Below are positions 1 through 12,917 of a stretch of 64,000 nt of DNA, piece after piece. This DNA comes from Eriocheir sinensis (lineage: Eukaryota; Arthropoda; Malacostraca; Decapoda; Varunidae). The position numbers were made by a program, and so were the translations under genes. The DNA is taken from positions 1,687,672-1,751,671 of the forward strand of contig NC_066535.1 of assembly GCF_024679095.1 (NCBI RefSeq). The letters are read 5' to 3'. Under the pieces are notes generated by a model. It saw only the letters and a program-made list of their open reading frames with translations, made no database searches and had not been told where the DNA came from. Within the stretch, counting starts at the first letter, position 1, and the number at the start of each line of letters is the position of its first letter.

Positions 1-62
<62 letters not shown>
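1..62. repeat. (TA)n microsatellite
   Basis: Alternating AT with one interruption runs from the window edge, so its left end is not visible. Confidence 0.97.
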
Positions 63-65
<3 letters not shown>

Positions 66-609
66 ATGTGATGGCCACCCATTGAACTCCATATTCTGTA
101 TATTGCACAGATGGAGAAAACCAGAGTCTCAGTGTATTTGAGACGGTAACTAAATAAAACAATACTTGTTAATCTTGTCGTGAATAATTTTTAAAGCTGC
201 GCTATATTAACCTAATAAGGACGCTACAGCTGTGACAACTGCCAATTATAAAAAAGATAAGGAACATGCAGCTACCCTTTGCGACCTTTTTTTTCTAAAA
301 CGAAACAAACCAATCTCTTCCAGTGCTGATATAAGTTATCTAATGAGGACAAACTGCTGCAGCAAAATACGTAACTGTGCCAAAAACGACGAGAACAAAT
401 AATAACCTGCTGCTAAACCTAACCTACGATAATAACCTACCAACTAAATATTTTGAAACAGCATGAACATCATATATTTCCGGGTATGAAAAGACACACT
501 ATATCAGTAATCATAATTTTTCTATTTACAATTACGAAAACGGAAGTATCTACATATTACCTGCATATGGTGGTCACATACGGGTGTAATACATAGACAA
601 ATCAGAGAC
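63..609. other. AT-rich stretch, no gene seen
   Basis: I see no long reading frame, splice-bounded exon or RNA gene here. Confidence 0.6.
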
Positions 610-612
610 CTA

Positions 613-900
613 CCGAAACGGGCGTAAGCCACTCCCGGTGTGGTATATATGGGAGGCGTGGAGGAGGATGAAGCCCTCCACAGACCCTTCCCATGTCCTC
701 ACTTTCCGTTTCCCTTTTGTCTCATCAACACCAAAGAGTAGTTCAGCATGTTCTTGAAAGACAGATCCTATCTTTTTCCCGAAATTGACCTCTCTTTCGG
801 CCACCTCTTTTGATTCGTTTTTTAGGAGCAGCGAGTAGCGGGCTTTTTTTTATTATTGTTTCCTTTTTTTTTGAGCCCTTGAGCTATCTCCTTTGTTGTA
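613..900 (+). mobile_element. Miniature LINE-J: 5' end fused to 3' end
   Basis: Positions 613-780 match the segment at 12966-13125, which lies just upstream of an endonuclease start and so looks like the LINE-J 5' end. From about 781 the sequence switches directly to the LINE-J 3' end: the last residues of ORF2, its stop, and a 3' UTR with the block AGCAGCGAGTAGCGGG. That block recurs near 2950 and 31446. A (TA)n tail follows. The whole endonuclease and reverse transcriptase interior is missing, so any mobility would need proteins from an autonomous LINE-J. The fusion structure is seen in the sequence; the non-autonomous status is inference. Confidence 0.7.
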
Positions 901-941
<41 letters not shown>

Positions 942-945
942 TATA

Positions 946-983
<38 letters not shown>

Positions 984-995
984 TATATATATATA
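899..995. repeat. (TA)n tract between two LINE-J copies
   Basis: Imperfect TA repeat that forms the tail of the miniature LINE-J and abuts the truncated 5' end of the next copy. Confidence 0.95.
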
Positions 996-1008
996 CAAAC
1001 ACACACAA

Positions 1009-2907
1009 AAGGTACCAGAGCCTTCGAACTAACGCTAACCATGTTCTTTACATTTCTGCCCGGAATCGTGCCAAATCTATTCTCCGACTCACCAAAAAAC
1101 TCTTTCTTCAATAGAAAATGCCAAAACCTTGCTTTCTCTAACTCTTCCGGTGACTTCTGGCATCTAGCCAAAAACATTTCCTCCAGCTTCACTTCTTCAT
1201 CTTTCCTTCCTCTCCTCAGTTCTGACGGCGACACTGCCATCTCATCTATCTCTAAGGCTGAACTCTTCGCTCAAACTTTTTCTAAAAACTCCACTCTGGA
1301 CGATTCTGGGCATATTCCTCCTACTCATTCTCCCTCTGACTCTTTTATGACTGTTACAAAGGTTCTTCAAAATGTTGTTTTCTATGCCCTCTCTAGCCTC
1401 AATCCTCAGAAGGCTTATGGACCTAATGGAGTGCCTCCTATTGTCTTTATAAACTGTGCCTCCGTGCTGTCACCCTGTCAAGTGAAACTCTTTCATCTCT
1501 GCCTTTCAACATCTACCTTTCCTTCCAGCTGGAAGTATGCCTTCATACAGCCTGTGCCTAAGAAGGGTGACCGTTCCAATCCCTCAAACTACCGTCCTAA
1601 AGCTTTACTTTCTTGTTTATCTAAAGCTTTTGAATCAATCCTTAGCCGGAAGATTCAAAAGCACCTTTCCACTTCTGACCTTCTATCTGATCGCCAGTAT
1701 GGGTTCCGCAAGGGGCGTTCTGCTGGCGATCTTCTTGCCTTCCTAACTGACTTTTGGTCATCCTCTCTTAGCCGTTTCGGTGAAACCTTTGCTATTGCGC
1801 TAGACATATCAAAAGCTTTTGAAAGGGTCTGGCATGAATCTTTGCTTTCCAAACTACCCTCCTACGGTTTCTATCCTTCCCTCTGTACCTTTATCTCCAG
1901 TTTCCTTTCTGACCGTTCTATTTCTGCGGTGGTAGACGGTCACTGTTCTTCCCCTAAACCTATTAACAGTGGTGTCCCACAGGGTTCTGTCCTATCTCCC
2001 ACTCTCTTTCTGTTGTTCATTGATGATCTCCTTTCTAAAACGAACTGTCTTATCCATTCTTACGCTGATGACTCCACTCTGCATTACTCAACTTCTTTTA
2101 ATAGAAAACCCACCCTACAGGAACTTAACGATTCAAAGCTGGAGGCAACAAAACGCTTAGCCTCAGACCTTACTATTATTTCCGATTGGGGCAAGAGGAA
2201 CCTGGTGTTCTTCAACGCCTAAAAAACACAGTTTCTCCACCTATCCACTCGACACAATCTTACAAACAACTACCCCCTATTCTTTAACAACACTCAGCTA
2301 TCATGCACCTTCTTCAACACTAAATATCCTCGGTCTATCCATAACTCAAAATCTCAACTGGAAACTTCATATCTTTTCTTTTACTAAATCAGCTTCCTCG
2401 AGGCTGGGCGTTCTGTACCGTCTCCGCCAGTTCTTCTCCCCCGCACAGTTGCTATCCATTTACAGGGGCCTTGTCCGCCTTCGTATGGAGTATGCATCTC
2501 ATGTGTGGGGGGGGCTCAACTCACACAGCACTCTTTGTCAGAGTGGAGTAAAAGGCTCTTCGTCTCATCAACTCTCCACTTCATACTTATAGTCTTCTAC
2601 CTCTTAAATTCCGCCGCCATGTTGCCTCTCTTTCTATCTTCTGTCGATACTTCCATGCTGGCTGCTCTTCTGAACTTGCTAACTGCATGCCCCCCCCCTC
2701 TCGCGGCCCAGCTGCACACGACTTTCTTCTCATGCTCATCCCTATACTGTCCAAACCCCTTATGCAAGAGTCAACCAGCATCTTCACTCTTTCATCCCTC
2801 ACGCTGGTAAACTTTGGAACAATCTTCCTTCATCTGTATTTCCTCCTGCCTACGACTTGAACTCTGTCAAGAGGAGGGTATTAGGACACCTCTCCTCCCG
2901 AAATTGA
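1009..2907 (+). pseudogene. LINE-J ORF2 reverse transcriptase, broken
   Basis: The product would copy element RNA into DNA at a nicked genomic target. Visible motifs in order are NYRP near 1587, QYGFRKGRS near 1696, the motif-A aspartate in DISKAF at 1803, GVPQGSVLSP at 1972, and the catalytic YADD at 2061-2072. The frame is open from the upstream TA tract to a TAA at 2220-2222. Copy B has TCA at the same place, so this is a nonsense change. Beyond it the thumb and C-terminal region (RMEYASHVWGG, then FIPHAGKLWNNLPSS) continues in shifting frames to the family stop at 2905-2907. Upstream translation through the TA tract is not real protein. The catalytic box is intact, but the gene is truncated at the 5' end and interrupted. 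Confidence 0.85.
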
Positions 2908-3005
2908 CCTCTCTTTTTGGCCACTCCTTTAACCTCTAATCAGGAGCAGTAAGTAGCGGGCTTTTTTTTTTCTTTACGCCCTTGAACTGTCTCCTTTGCT
3001 GTAAA
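1009..3005 (+). mobile_element. LINE-J copy A, 5'-truncated non-LTR retrotransposon
   Basis: This copy starts inside ORF2 at the linker before the reverse transcriptase and runs through the 3' UTR into a (TA)n tail. It aligns along its length with copy B at 29135-31545. Missing 5' sequence is the usual result of incomplete target-primed reverse transcription. The residue pattern (NYRP, QYGFRKGRS, SKAF, GVPQGSVLSP, YADD) resembles the Jockey group, but the clade is not resolved by eye. Confidence 0.85.
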
Positions 3006-3012
3006 ATATATA

Positions 3013-3089
<77 letters not shown>
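3006..3089. repeat. (TA)n tail of LINE-J copy A
   Basis: TA repeat directly after the TGTAAAATA end of the LINE 3' UTR. Confidence 0.95.
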
Positions 3090-3204
3090 AATAGTTTTAC
3101 ATCAATATATCTCAATCAATAAATCTTTTTATCCATCCGTCTATTTGTTTATAACTTTTATAAATTAATTATTCTATATCTTATATATACATTATGTATT
3201 GCAG

Positions 3205-3368
3205 GTGCGTGAGCTGCATTTTAGGCCCGAGGACATCATGCGAGAGGTAACACACTTCGACGAGAAGATTGGAAGGAAAGTTAGCGCGAGCTTGATGAAG
3301 GTTCGCCTCCACGATAGTGCTGTTCCTTCCCAATTAATCATACAAATAAAAATATCGATGTATATATG
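3205..3368 (+). CDS. Unrecognised exon-like segment
   Basis: A splice-acceptor-like TATGTATTGCAG ends at 3204. It is followed by a frame open for 54 codons to TGA at 3366-3368. The predicted peptide begins VRELHFRPEDIMREV and continues HFDEKIGRKVSASLMK, with charged and hydrophobic residues mixed as in a folded protein. The first 120 bases are far more GC-rich than the AT-rich flanks. A possible donor (GAG|GTAACA) lies at 3247, so the exon could instead be only 42 bases. An AATAAA lies near 3345, which would fit a terminal exon. I do not recognise the family, and no neighbouring exon could be tied to it. Confidence 0.3.
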
Positions 3369-3683
3369 AAGTGTTTCTTTATTATTAACATTAAGGAAAT
3401 GAACTAAGTGCGGTTCTTATTTTCTTGAAAATAAGCATTAAGACAGCATCAAGTTTTCATCAACAAAGTACAGTATCTGACACCTAATGAATAAATGAAA
3501 AAGCAGTAAGAATGCAGTACTATAAGCCTTAATGTCATCATGAGTAAGTCATCATGTAGTGGGACACACAGAGGTGAAAAAAAAAAATATCAACCCATAC
3601 ACAACACAGAGCTGGGTGAGGAGTCAGAGGGGAAAGCGGGACAGCAGCCTGCTGACGTCACACCCCATCCCTCGTAGGCCTTG

Positions 3684-3684
<1 letters not shown>

Positions 3685-3741
<57 letters not shown>
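3685..3741. repeat. (AC)n microsatellite
   Basis: Pure AC dinucleotide run followed by an A-rich stretch. Confidence 0.97.
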
Positions 3742-3742
<1 letters not shown>

Positions 3743-4019
3743 GAAAAAAAACTCTTCTGAATCTTCACTGTTAAATGTTTACGCATTACTGGATACAAAT
3801 AAACCTAGTTTAATTTTTTTCAAAAATGTTCAAGAAAAGGGAAGATCAGAAACAGAAACATCAAGTTTAATCTGTCACATAAAATGAAATACTTGTTCAA
3901 CAATAAGATTAAGATGAAATATGAGTGATAAGGCAAGATCACCGTGAACCTGGTTAAAGTAATGTGTGATGGGGCGAGGTACACTAATGGGAAAAGGGGA
4001 GAGGAACCCTTACAACAAT

Positions 4020-4062
<43 letters not shown>

Positions 4063-4698
4063 ACGCTCCGTTAGGGCACCAAGGCGTGGGAACGACAGCG
4101 CCCAACAAGCACCTGGCTGCTTCCGTGTTCCCCAAAGGGCGCCCGTGTGAAAGTGAGAGCTGCTGCTGAGTCACTGCGCTCATTAGCCCGGCAGGGCGGG
4201 CAACAACCCTCCACCGGGCGTAGGGGATCCTGGCGCGGTGATGGATAGAAAACAAAGTCGATAAGACCCATTTCAGCGCCTTCCATGCTGCTACTGGGCT
4301 TCACGAGGGATCAAAAAGAGTCGTAGTTACCAGGATACCGAAAATCTAATCATTCAATATTAAGTTGCACTAATGCGCCGGAGGAGAAATTTGACATTTG
4401 CCAAACATTCATTTGCTGATGCCAATGTTAACAGTTCCGATGAAATAGTATTCATGCACGAATGCACATCAGATTATTAGCATATTAAGTGTTACCGTGA
4501 AGTATAGTTCGAGTATCAGCTTCTAGTGGTCGACTATTATTTTCACATGCAAAAATATATTGATAAGGATCATTTTTTATGTGTGAAATATGTCTGTGAG
4601 GTGCAGCTGCCATCTTACCTCCGGGATCTCAATGGGAATATATGTAATTTTACGTTTTATATGCAACAGGTGTCTTGACAAGGGTGTTGGGATGATGT
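3742..4698. other. No gene seen; contains a (GT)n tract at 4023-4061
   Basis: The GC-rich patch at 4062-4250 is open in several frames but has no motif or splice context. The rest is AT-rich. Confidence 0.6.
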
Positions 4699-4994
<296 letters not shown>

Positions 4995-5240
4995 AAGAAG
5001 CAAATAAAAAAGGAGAAATCGAGGAAGGCAAAGAAACACAGAGGCAGTCAGTCAATCAATCATAATGAAGAAGAGAGAAAAAACAATAAAAGAAAGATAA
5101 TAGAAAAACGACATTAATGCACGTCCCGATGAAAAACTAGGGTGACGGTGGCAGCGAGTGTGGGAGGGATGGCGGTAGTAGTGGTGGTGGTGGTGAAGGT
5201 GATAACAGTGATGGCGACAATGGTGATGAAGTGGGAAAGT

Positions 5241-5465
<225 letters not shown>

Positions 5466-5480
5466 TATAAAAAAAAAAAT

Positions 5481-5925
5481 GTTCACTTAAGCTAGATTCC
5501 TGGCGCCTAGGCAGGTTGGTAAGCTTGCAGCTGATTGGCTGCTCCACTCTCCCGCTAACACTCATGTCGGACCACATCTTTCACGCTCGAGTGAGACATG
5601 TTTCTATATTATATGCCATAGCTCAACTCATATAAGAGATAGCCAGTTTTGGTTGACACCATCAGACTCAGCAGTGACTGTAGAATCAAGATGTATTGTA
5701 AAAACTCGACAAAACAAAAAAGAAAATGGTATTACGATGAGTTGAACTGTGAAGATGTTAAAAAAATGTTTATAACATGTTTTAATTATGTTCACTATTT
5801 TAAACAGTTGTTCATTGACTGCAGAAATATATCATTACATGACGTAGGAAAATCTCTCATGAACACGATAGTGTGATCAGAATGCACATCAAGCTCAACA
5901 TATTGAAAACACGGGGTTGTTTATA
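5481..5925 (+). repeat. Left arm of 445-bp palindrome
   Basis: The reverse complement matches 9293-9737 over its full length, with scattered substitutions. Both arms are exactly 445 bases by my boundaries. A 75-codon frame is open in both arms, but it lacks an ATG start and differs at many amino-acid positions between arms, so I do not call it a gene. The arm ends in TTTATA, where the CR1 tail begins. Confidence 0.85.
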
Positions 5926-5994
5926 CATAAGAACATAAGAACGTAAGGAGTCTGCAAGAGGCCGGTAGGCCTATACAAGGCAGCTCCTGTACAC

Positions 5995-8798
5995 TCAACC
6001 CCACCTTACCTCACCATACATGGCTTTATCTAACCTCTTCTTGAATGTGTCTATGGTATTGGCACCCACAGCATGGCTCTCAAGCCTGTTCCATTCGTCC
6101 ACCACTCTATTAGTGAACTAATTCTTGCCTATGTCTTTGTTGAATCTGAATTTGTCTAAATTAAAACCATTGCCACGCTCTTTTACTATCAAAATCTTAT
6201 TGACATCTCCTTTATTAAAGCCCTTCATCCATTTATAGACTTCGATCAAGTCTCCTCGCAACCTTCGCCTTTCTAGAGAGTGTAGATTTAAATGCTTCAG
6301 CCTGTCTTCATAAGGCAAGTTCCTCACTCCCTGAATCATCTTTGTCATCCTCCTCTGTACATATTCTAACATCTTGATATCCATTCTATAGTAGGGGGAC
6401 CAGAACTGAACTGCATAATCGAGATGAGGTCTAACTAGTGCTAAGTAAAGCTTGAGGATGACTTCAGTGCTCCTATTGCTTACGCTCCTTGAGATGAAAC
6501 CCAATACTCTGTTGGCCCGATTTTTAGCCTGAATGCATTGAGCCCTAGGACGGAGGTCAGCGCTCACTAGGACTCCCAAGTCTCTCTCACGCCCAGACCT
6601 GCTTAGAGGAGTGTCGTTTAAGGAGTAATTGTGTGAGGGGTTATTCTTACCTAAACTCAAAATGCTACACTTCCCGACATTGAATTCCATCTGCCACTTC
6701 CCCGCCCAATCATATAATCTGTCAAGCTCATCCTGGAGAACGGTAGCGTCCCTGTCTGATTGGATTACTCTACCGATCTTGGTATCATCTGCGAACTTAC
6801 TGACATCACTACTAATTTCTGTGTCCAAGTCATTGATGTAAATAATAAAAAGCAGAGGACCCAGCACCGACCCTTGAGGGACTCCACTCGTAAGACTGCC
6901 CCATTCAGATTTTTTACCATTGATTTGCACTCTCTGCTTCCTACCACTAAGCCACGCCCTGATCCAGTTCAAAACTTTCCCATCTACGCCGTGAGCCTGT
7001 AATTTTAGTAATAGCCGGTGATGAGGGACTTTGTCGAACGCTTTACTGAAATATAGATATAATATGTCATAGTTTTCATCTCGGTCAACCGCCTCGATTA
7101 CTTTAGTGTAGAAGGACAACAGGTTAGTAAGGCAAGACCTACCCTTTGTAAACCCATGCTGTGAATCATGAATTAAATTATGCTTTTCTAGATGGTCCCG
7201 ATTTCTCCCGGCTATAATTGACTCCAACATCTTTCCTACAACTGATGTTAAGCTAATTGGGCGATAATTTGAGGTGGTTGACTTGTCTCCCTTTTTGAAA
7301 ATCGGCGTCACATTAGCTACTTTCCATTAATTGGGCACATACCCAGAATTCACCGACATCTTAAAGATGTCGGTAAGAGGGCCACTAAGGACTTCCTTGC
7401 ACTCTTTCAGAACCATTGGGAATACTTCGTCTGGGCCCGGCGATTTGTTTTTCTTCAACCTACCAACCTTATCCTGGACTACTTGCCTAGTAATGATCAC
7501 ATCCCTCAACTTGTCGTTTTCTTCGCCCTCATATACCTGAACTCTCTCCGGAATGGTTGTTAGATTTTCCTGCGTGAAAAGTGAGAGGAAATAGTCATTC
7601 ATCATTTGACTCATATCTTCTCCATTCTCAACGAGCTCGCCCGTGTTTGTTTTCAACGGTCCAATTCTGTCCCTTGTTTTCGTTCTGTACGGTTTGAAGA
7701 AGCCCTTGGGATCGCTCTTGGCCTCGTTGGCTACCCTAATCTTATAATTTCTTTTTGCTAGGCGGGTGTTCTTCTTCACCGACCTGGCTAGCTCAACGTA
7801 CCTACCCCTGAGGTGAATTTCTCCGTTCTTTATTTTCCTATAAATTCCTCTCTTCAAGCCTATCTCATGCTTGAGTCTGCGGGTCATCCATTTGGGGTCG
7901 TTATTTTCCTTCCTACGTGCTTTGTAAGGGATATGCTGTCTCTGACCCTCTGCAATTACTCTAACTAAATTATTGTAGGTCATTTCTACATGGTTCCCCT
8001 GTCTTTCCGGTTCCATCCCTGAGATCTGGCCCTCATCCAGCCCTAGGGTTCCCCAATTTACCTCCTCAAGGTGTCTTCTGAGCCCCTCAGAATCAGCTCT
8101 TCTAAAGTCAGGCACCAACACAGGGTTGAGTTCATGGGTCACCGCCCAGTCTAATTTAAACCTGATTTCCCTGTGATCACTGCCACCTAATTCTCCCCCA
8201 ACATCTAGCTCGCTGATCATATTCTCGGTGTTAGTTAAGACCAAGTCTAGAATGTTGTTACCCCTGGTGGGCTCAGATACTGTCTGCTTGAGAAAATTAT
8301 CTTGTACTACTTTCAGAAAATCCTCAGATTCTAGATCACCCATCACGCCTTCCCATAGTTAAAATCCCCCATTATGCAGACATTTTTGCTCCTGCTCGCC
8401 CTGCCTACCTCTTGCAGTAATATATCAGTCTCCTGCCTGTTAAGGTTGGGTGGTCTGTAAAGAACCCCTAGAATTAGTTTGTCTTTCCCTTTGTGGACGT
8501 CCATCCAAACTGATTCTGAGTCGCCATTTGTTTGTACAGAGTTGTTAGCGGAACATTTAAATGTGTCTTTAACATAAAGTGCCACCCCCCCTCCCCTTCT
8601 TCCTTTTCTGTCTTTGTGAAACATCTGATAACCATCTATTTCATACTCCGACATGAAGTTTTTGTTTGTAGTATCCACCCACGTCTCCGTGATAGCAATA
8701 ATGTCGAATTTCTCGACACATGCTTTCCCCCTCAGTAGATCTATCTTGTTCCTGAGAGTCCTGCTGTTGGTGTAATAAGCCGTTAGACCATCCTTTCT
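5995..8798 (-). pseudogene. CR1 ORF2 (endonuclease + reverse transcriptase), broken
   Basis: The endonuclease opens with YYTNSRTLRN near 8790. Then come ITETW, GDFN near 8350 and the SDH catalytic motif at 8173-8181. The reverse transcriptase has IFKKGD, NYRPISLTSV, GVPQGSVLGP near 6870 and the catalytic FADDT at 6781-6795. The C-terminal region ends EVRWG with a stop at 5995-5997. Damage: a frame break near 8343 just after GDFN, a TAA before WKVANV near 7327, and a TAG in place of Trp near 6118. The motif-A aspartate is also changed: YLYFSKAF at about 7050, where copy 3 has YLDFSKAF. The protein is therefore inactive even apart from the stops. Confidence 0.9.
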
Positions 8799-8878
8799 TA
8801 CATCCTTTCGATTACTCCTGCGCCCCCTAGTCCCAGTCTGCGATGCATAGCCACTGATGACAGGCCCTCCCCCCTCGC

Positions 8879-9215
8879 CTACTCTAAAAAATCCTGTAGG
8901 GTGCTAAGTGATCGCTCGAGGGAGTCTGCGAGAACCTCCACCCCCTGAAGTGACAGGTGCACCCCATCCTTGGCATACAAGGTGCCTTTATTGTAGAAGA
9001 GGTCCCAATTATCAAGGAAAAGCCCACCTTACTGATGTCATTACCACCGAAACTGCAGAAGACGAAAGGCCATGTCCCCTCCCCTGCTAAAATTTCCTCC
9101 ATTCTGTCAGATACGTGCTGGATGCCCGCCCCGGGAAAGCACACTCGAAGCCTATTTTCCTTATCCCTTGAACAAAAGTGTCACATGTCACTCGCCCCAA
9201 CCATCATGGCGCGCA
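8879..9215 (-). pseudogene. CR1 ORF1 fragment, SGNH-type esterase
   Basis: Three esterase landmarks are visible on the minus strand. Block I is VGASDM near 9195 (consensus GDS). Block III is FGGNDISK near 9035 (consensus GxND). Block V is DGVHLSLQGVEVL near 8935, which supplies the usual Asp-His pair. ORF1 stops at 8879-8881, followed closely by ORF2. Blocks III and V are in different frames, and the spacing between them is shorter than expected, so there is an internal deletion. A stop codon directly follows block I. Esterase domains in ORF1 are known for CR1-like elements. The upstream zinc-binding part of ORF1 is absent. Confidence 0.7.
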
Positions 9216-9289
9216 CGACACTCATTTTTTTTTTAATATCATCATACAGGGTGTCTCGAGCGCCGTGATGGTTGGGGCGAGTGACATGT
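9183..9289. repeat. Short inverted repeat at the CR1 5' end
   Basis: Positions 9183-9211 and 9261-9289 are reverse complements with one mismatch in 29 bases. The pairing continues weakly into the loop. Both arms carry the esterase block-I coding sequence, so the second is an inverted copy of element sequence. Confidence 0.85.
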
Positions 9290-9292
9290 TGC

Positions 9293-9737
9293 TATAAATA
9301 ACTCTGTGTTTTCAATACGTAGAGGTTTAACTGCATTCTGATCACACTATCGTGTTCACGAGAAATTTTCCTACGTAATATAATAATATATTTCTGCAGT
9401 CAATGAACAACTGTTGAAAACAGTGAGCATAAGTAAAACATGTTAAAAACATTTTTTTAACATCTTCACGGTTCAACTCATCGTAATACCATTTTCTTTT
9501 TTGTTTTGTCGAGATTTTAAAATACATCTTGATTCTACAGTCACTGCTGAGTCTGATGGTGTCAACCAAAACCGGCAGTCTCGTATATGAGTTGAGCTAT
9601 GGCATATAATAAAGAAACATGTCTCACTCGAGCATGCAAGATGTGCTCCGACATGAGTGTTAGCGGGAGAGCGGAGCAGCCAATCAGCTGCAAGCTTACC
9701 AACCTGCCTAGGCGCCAGGAATCTAGCTTAAGTGAAC
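9293..9737 (-). repeat. Right arm of 445-bp palindrome
   Basis: Inverted partner of 5481-5925. It begins with TATAAATA where the CR1 5' end stops, and ends 23 bases before the assembly gap. Confidence 0.85.
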
Positions 9738-9760
9738 AGACTATAATCAGATGGCTCCAA

Positions 9761-9860
9761 NNNNNNNNNNNNNNNNNNNNNNNNNNNNNNNNNNNNNNNN
9801 NNNNNNNNNNNNNNNNNNNNNNNNNNNNNNNNNNNNNNNNNNNNNNNNNNNNNNNNNNNN
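9761..9860. other. Assembly gap (100 N)
   Basis: Exactly 100 N separate the outer edge of the palindrome from a short TA run. A round number usually means the gap size is unknown. Confidence 0.99.
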
Positions 9861-10540
9861 TATATATATCTTGATTGAAATACATTTGCAGTTCCCCATT
9901 AAAGAGCTCGGAATTCGCAATTGCGTTTTTGGACAAGGTCCGTTGTAATTGTTGTCAAGCGTAAAAATCAAGATTCCTTTTTTATATAAACCAAACATTT
10001 AGTTATCAAATGTTTTGGGGAAGATAATAAAAATATCCCTAAACAGCTCCTACGCACATTGAAAGGAGACATTAAAAAAATAGGCAGGAGTTTGTCTTGA
10101 ACAACACGCGTATTTCTAATGGCCCCAAAACACGTCTTTAAGAACAAGGCACCACAGGACCCAGACAACAACACAACTGAAGGTTTCCGGGAAGGCCACG
10201 GGAGAAAAGTAAAAAATTTGGGTTGGTTGAAAATATTTTAAAGAAAAGCCTCGACGTACTTATAAATTCTTTTTCCTATTTTTTTATTGATATTCCGAGT
10301 TAGCGTTCGCCTTAACAGCAGCTTGAGGGGCGGAATGAGGCGGCGAAGAGCGTGCCAGCCCCGGGAGTGCCACTTTCCCTCTCATTATTGGCACTCCGGT
10401 CGCTGCGACGCCAATATTGCCAAGGAAAGCCTCTCGTGGCAGCCCGGGACTCTCAGGCAGGCATTGTGACCATCCCGCGGACCCAAGCGACGACGGACAG
10501 ACAGACAAAGACAGATAGAGACAGACAAATTAGACACGTT
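9861..10540. other. No gene seen
   Basis: The first 450 bases are AT-rich. A GC-rich patch at 10310-10480 is open in several frames without recognisable motifs. Confidence 0.6.

Positions 10541-10548
<8 letters not shown>

Positions 10549-10580
<32 letters not shown>
10549..10580. repeat. (CA)n microsatellite
   Basis: CA run preceded by a short CG run. Confidence 0.95.
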
Positions 10581-10582
<2 letters not shown>

Positions 10583-10591
10583 ATATATCAC

Positions 10592-10745
10592 ACGAAGCCT
10601 CGCAGCGCAGTGGTTCTCACTCTCGTCTCAAGTCTAAAGGGTCCCTGGCTTGATTCCCTGGCGAAGTCGAGACGGATGGGCAGTCTCCTTTCGTCCGTGC
10701 CCCATGTCCTCCAGTAACGGGTACCGGGTATCAGGTGTCGGACGA
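10592..10745 (+). mobile_element. tRNA-headed SINE (family 2)
   Basis: An A-box-like GCGCAGTGGTTCT and a B-box-like GGCTTGATTCCC are spaced as in tRNA-derived promoters. They are followed by a body containing GAGACGGATGGGCAG and GGGTACCGGGT. The head is too degenerate to be a working tRNA. The 3' end is uncertain. Confidence 0.6.
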
Positions 10746-12228
<1,483 letters not shown>

Positions 12229-12244
12229 AATAATATTAATTTTT

Positions 12245-12382
<138 letters not shown>

Positions 12383-12436
12383 CGGTTTATTAAGGGGAAG
12401 GATTGCAGCCCTAGGGCTGAGAATTTACATAGTATA

Positions 12437-12437
12437 T

Positions 12438-12500
<63 letters not shown>
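12437..12500. repeat. (TG)n microsatellite
   Basis: Pure TG run. Confidence 0.97.

Positions 12501-12917
<417 letters not shown>

Larger units (their letters stand above)
5926..9292 (-). mobile_element. CR1 LINE copy 1, nearly complete
   Basis: On the minus strand this 3.37-kb element carries part of ORF1 (esterase), then ORF2 (endonuclease and reverse transcriptase). It ends in two copies of GTTCTTAT, the 8-bp tail type that marks CR1. It lies exactly between the two palindrome arms. TATA is present on both sides (5922-5925 and 9293-9296) and could be a target-site duplication. Its 5' end carries a small inverted repeat. CR1 assignment rests on the tail and on RT motifs such as SQHGFTKGRSCLTNLLSFY, ERDLGVLVSADLRP and RRRLRGDLIEVYKWMKG. 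Confidence 0.9.

Noticed and set aside
810..1008. N-terminal extension of LINE-J copy A through Tyr-Ile repeats
   Set aside because: This is the translated (TA)n tract and the preceding LINE 3' UTR, not part of ORF2.
5649..5876. 75-codon frame conserved in both palindrome arms
   Set aside because: Starts without ATG, many amino-acid differences between arms, and no domain; similarity is explained by arm duplication.
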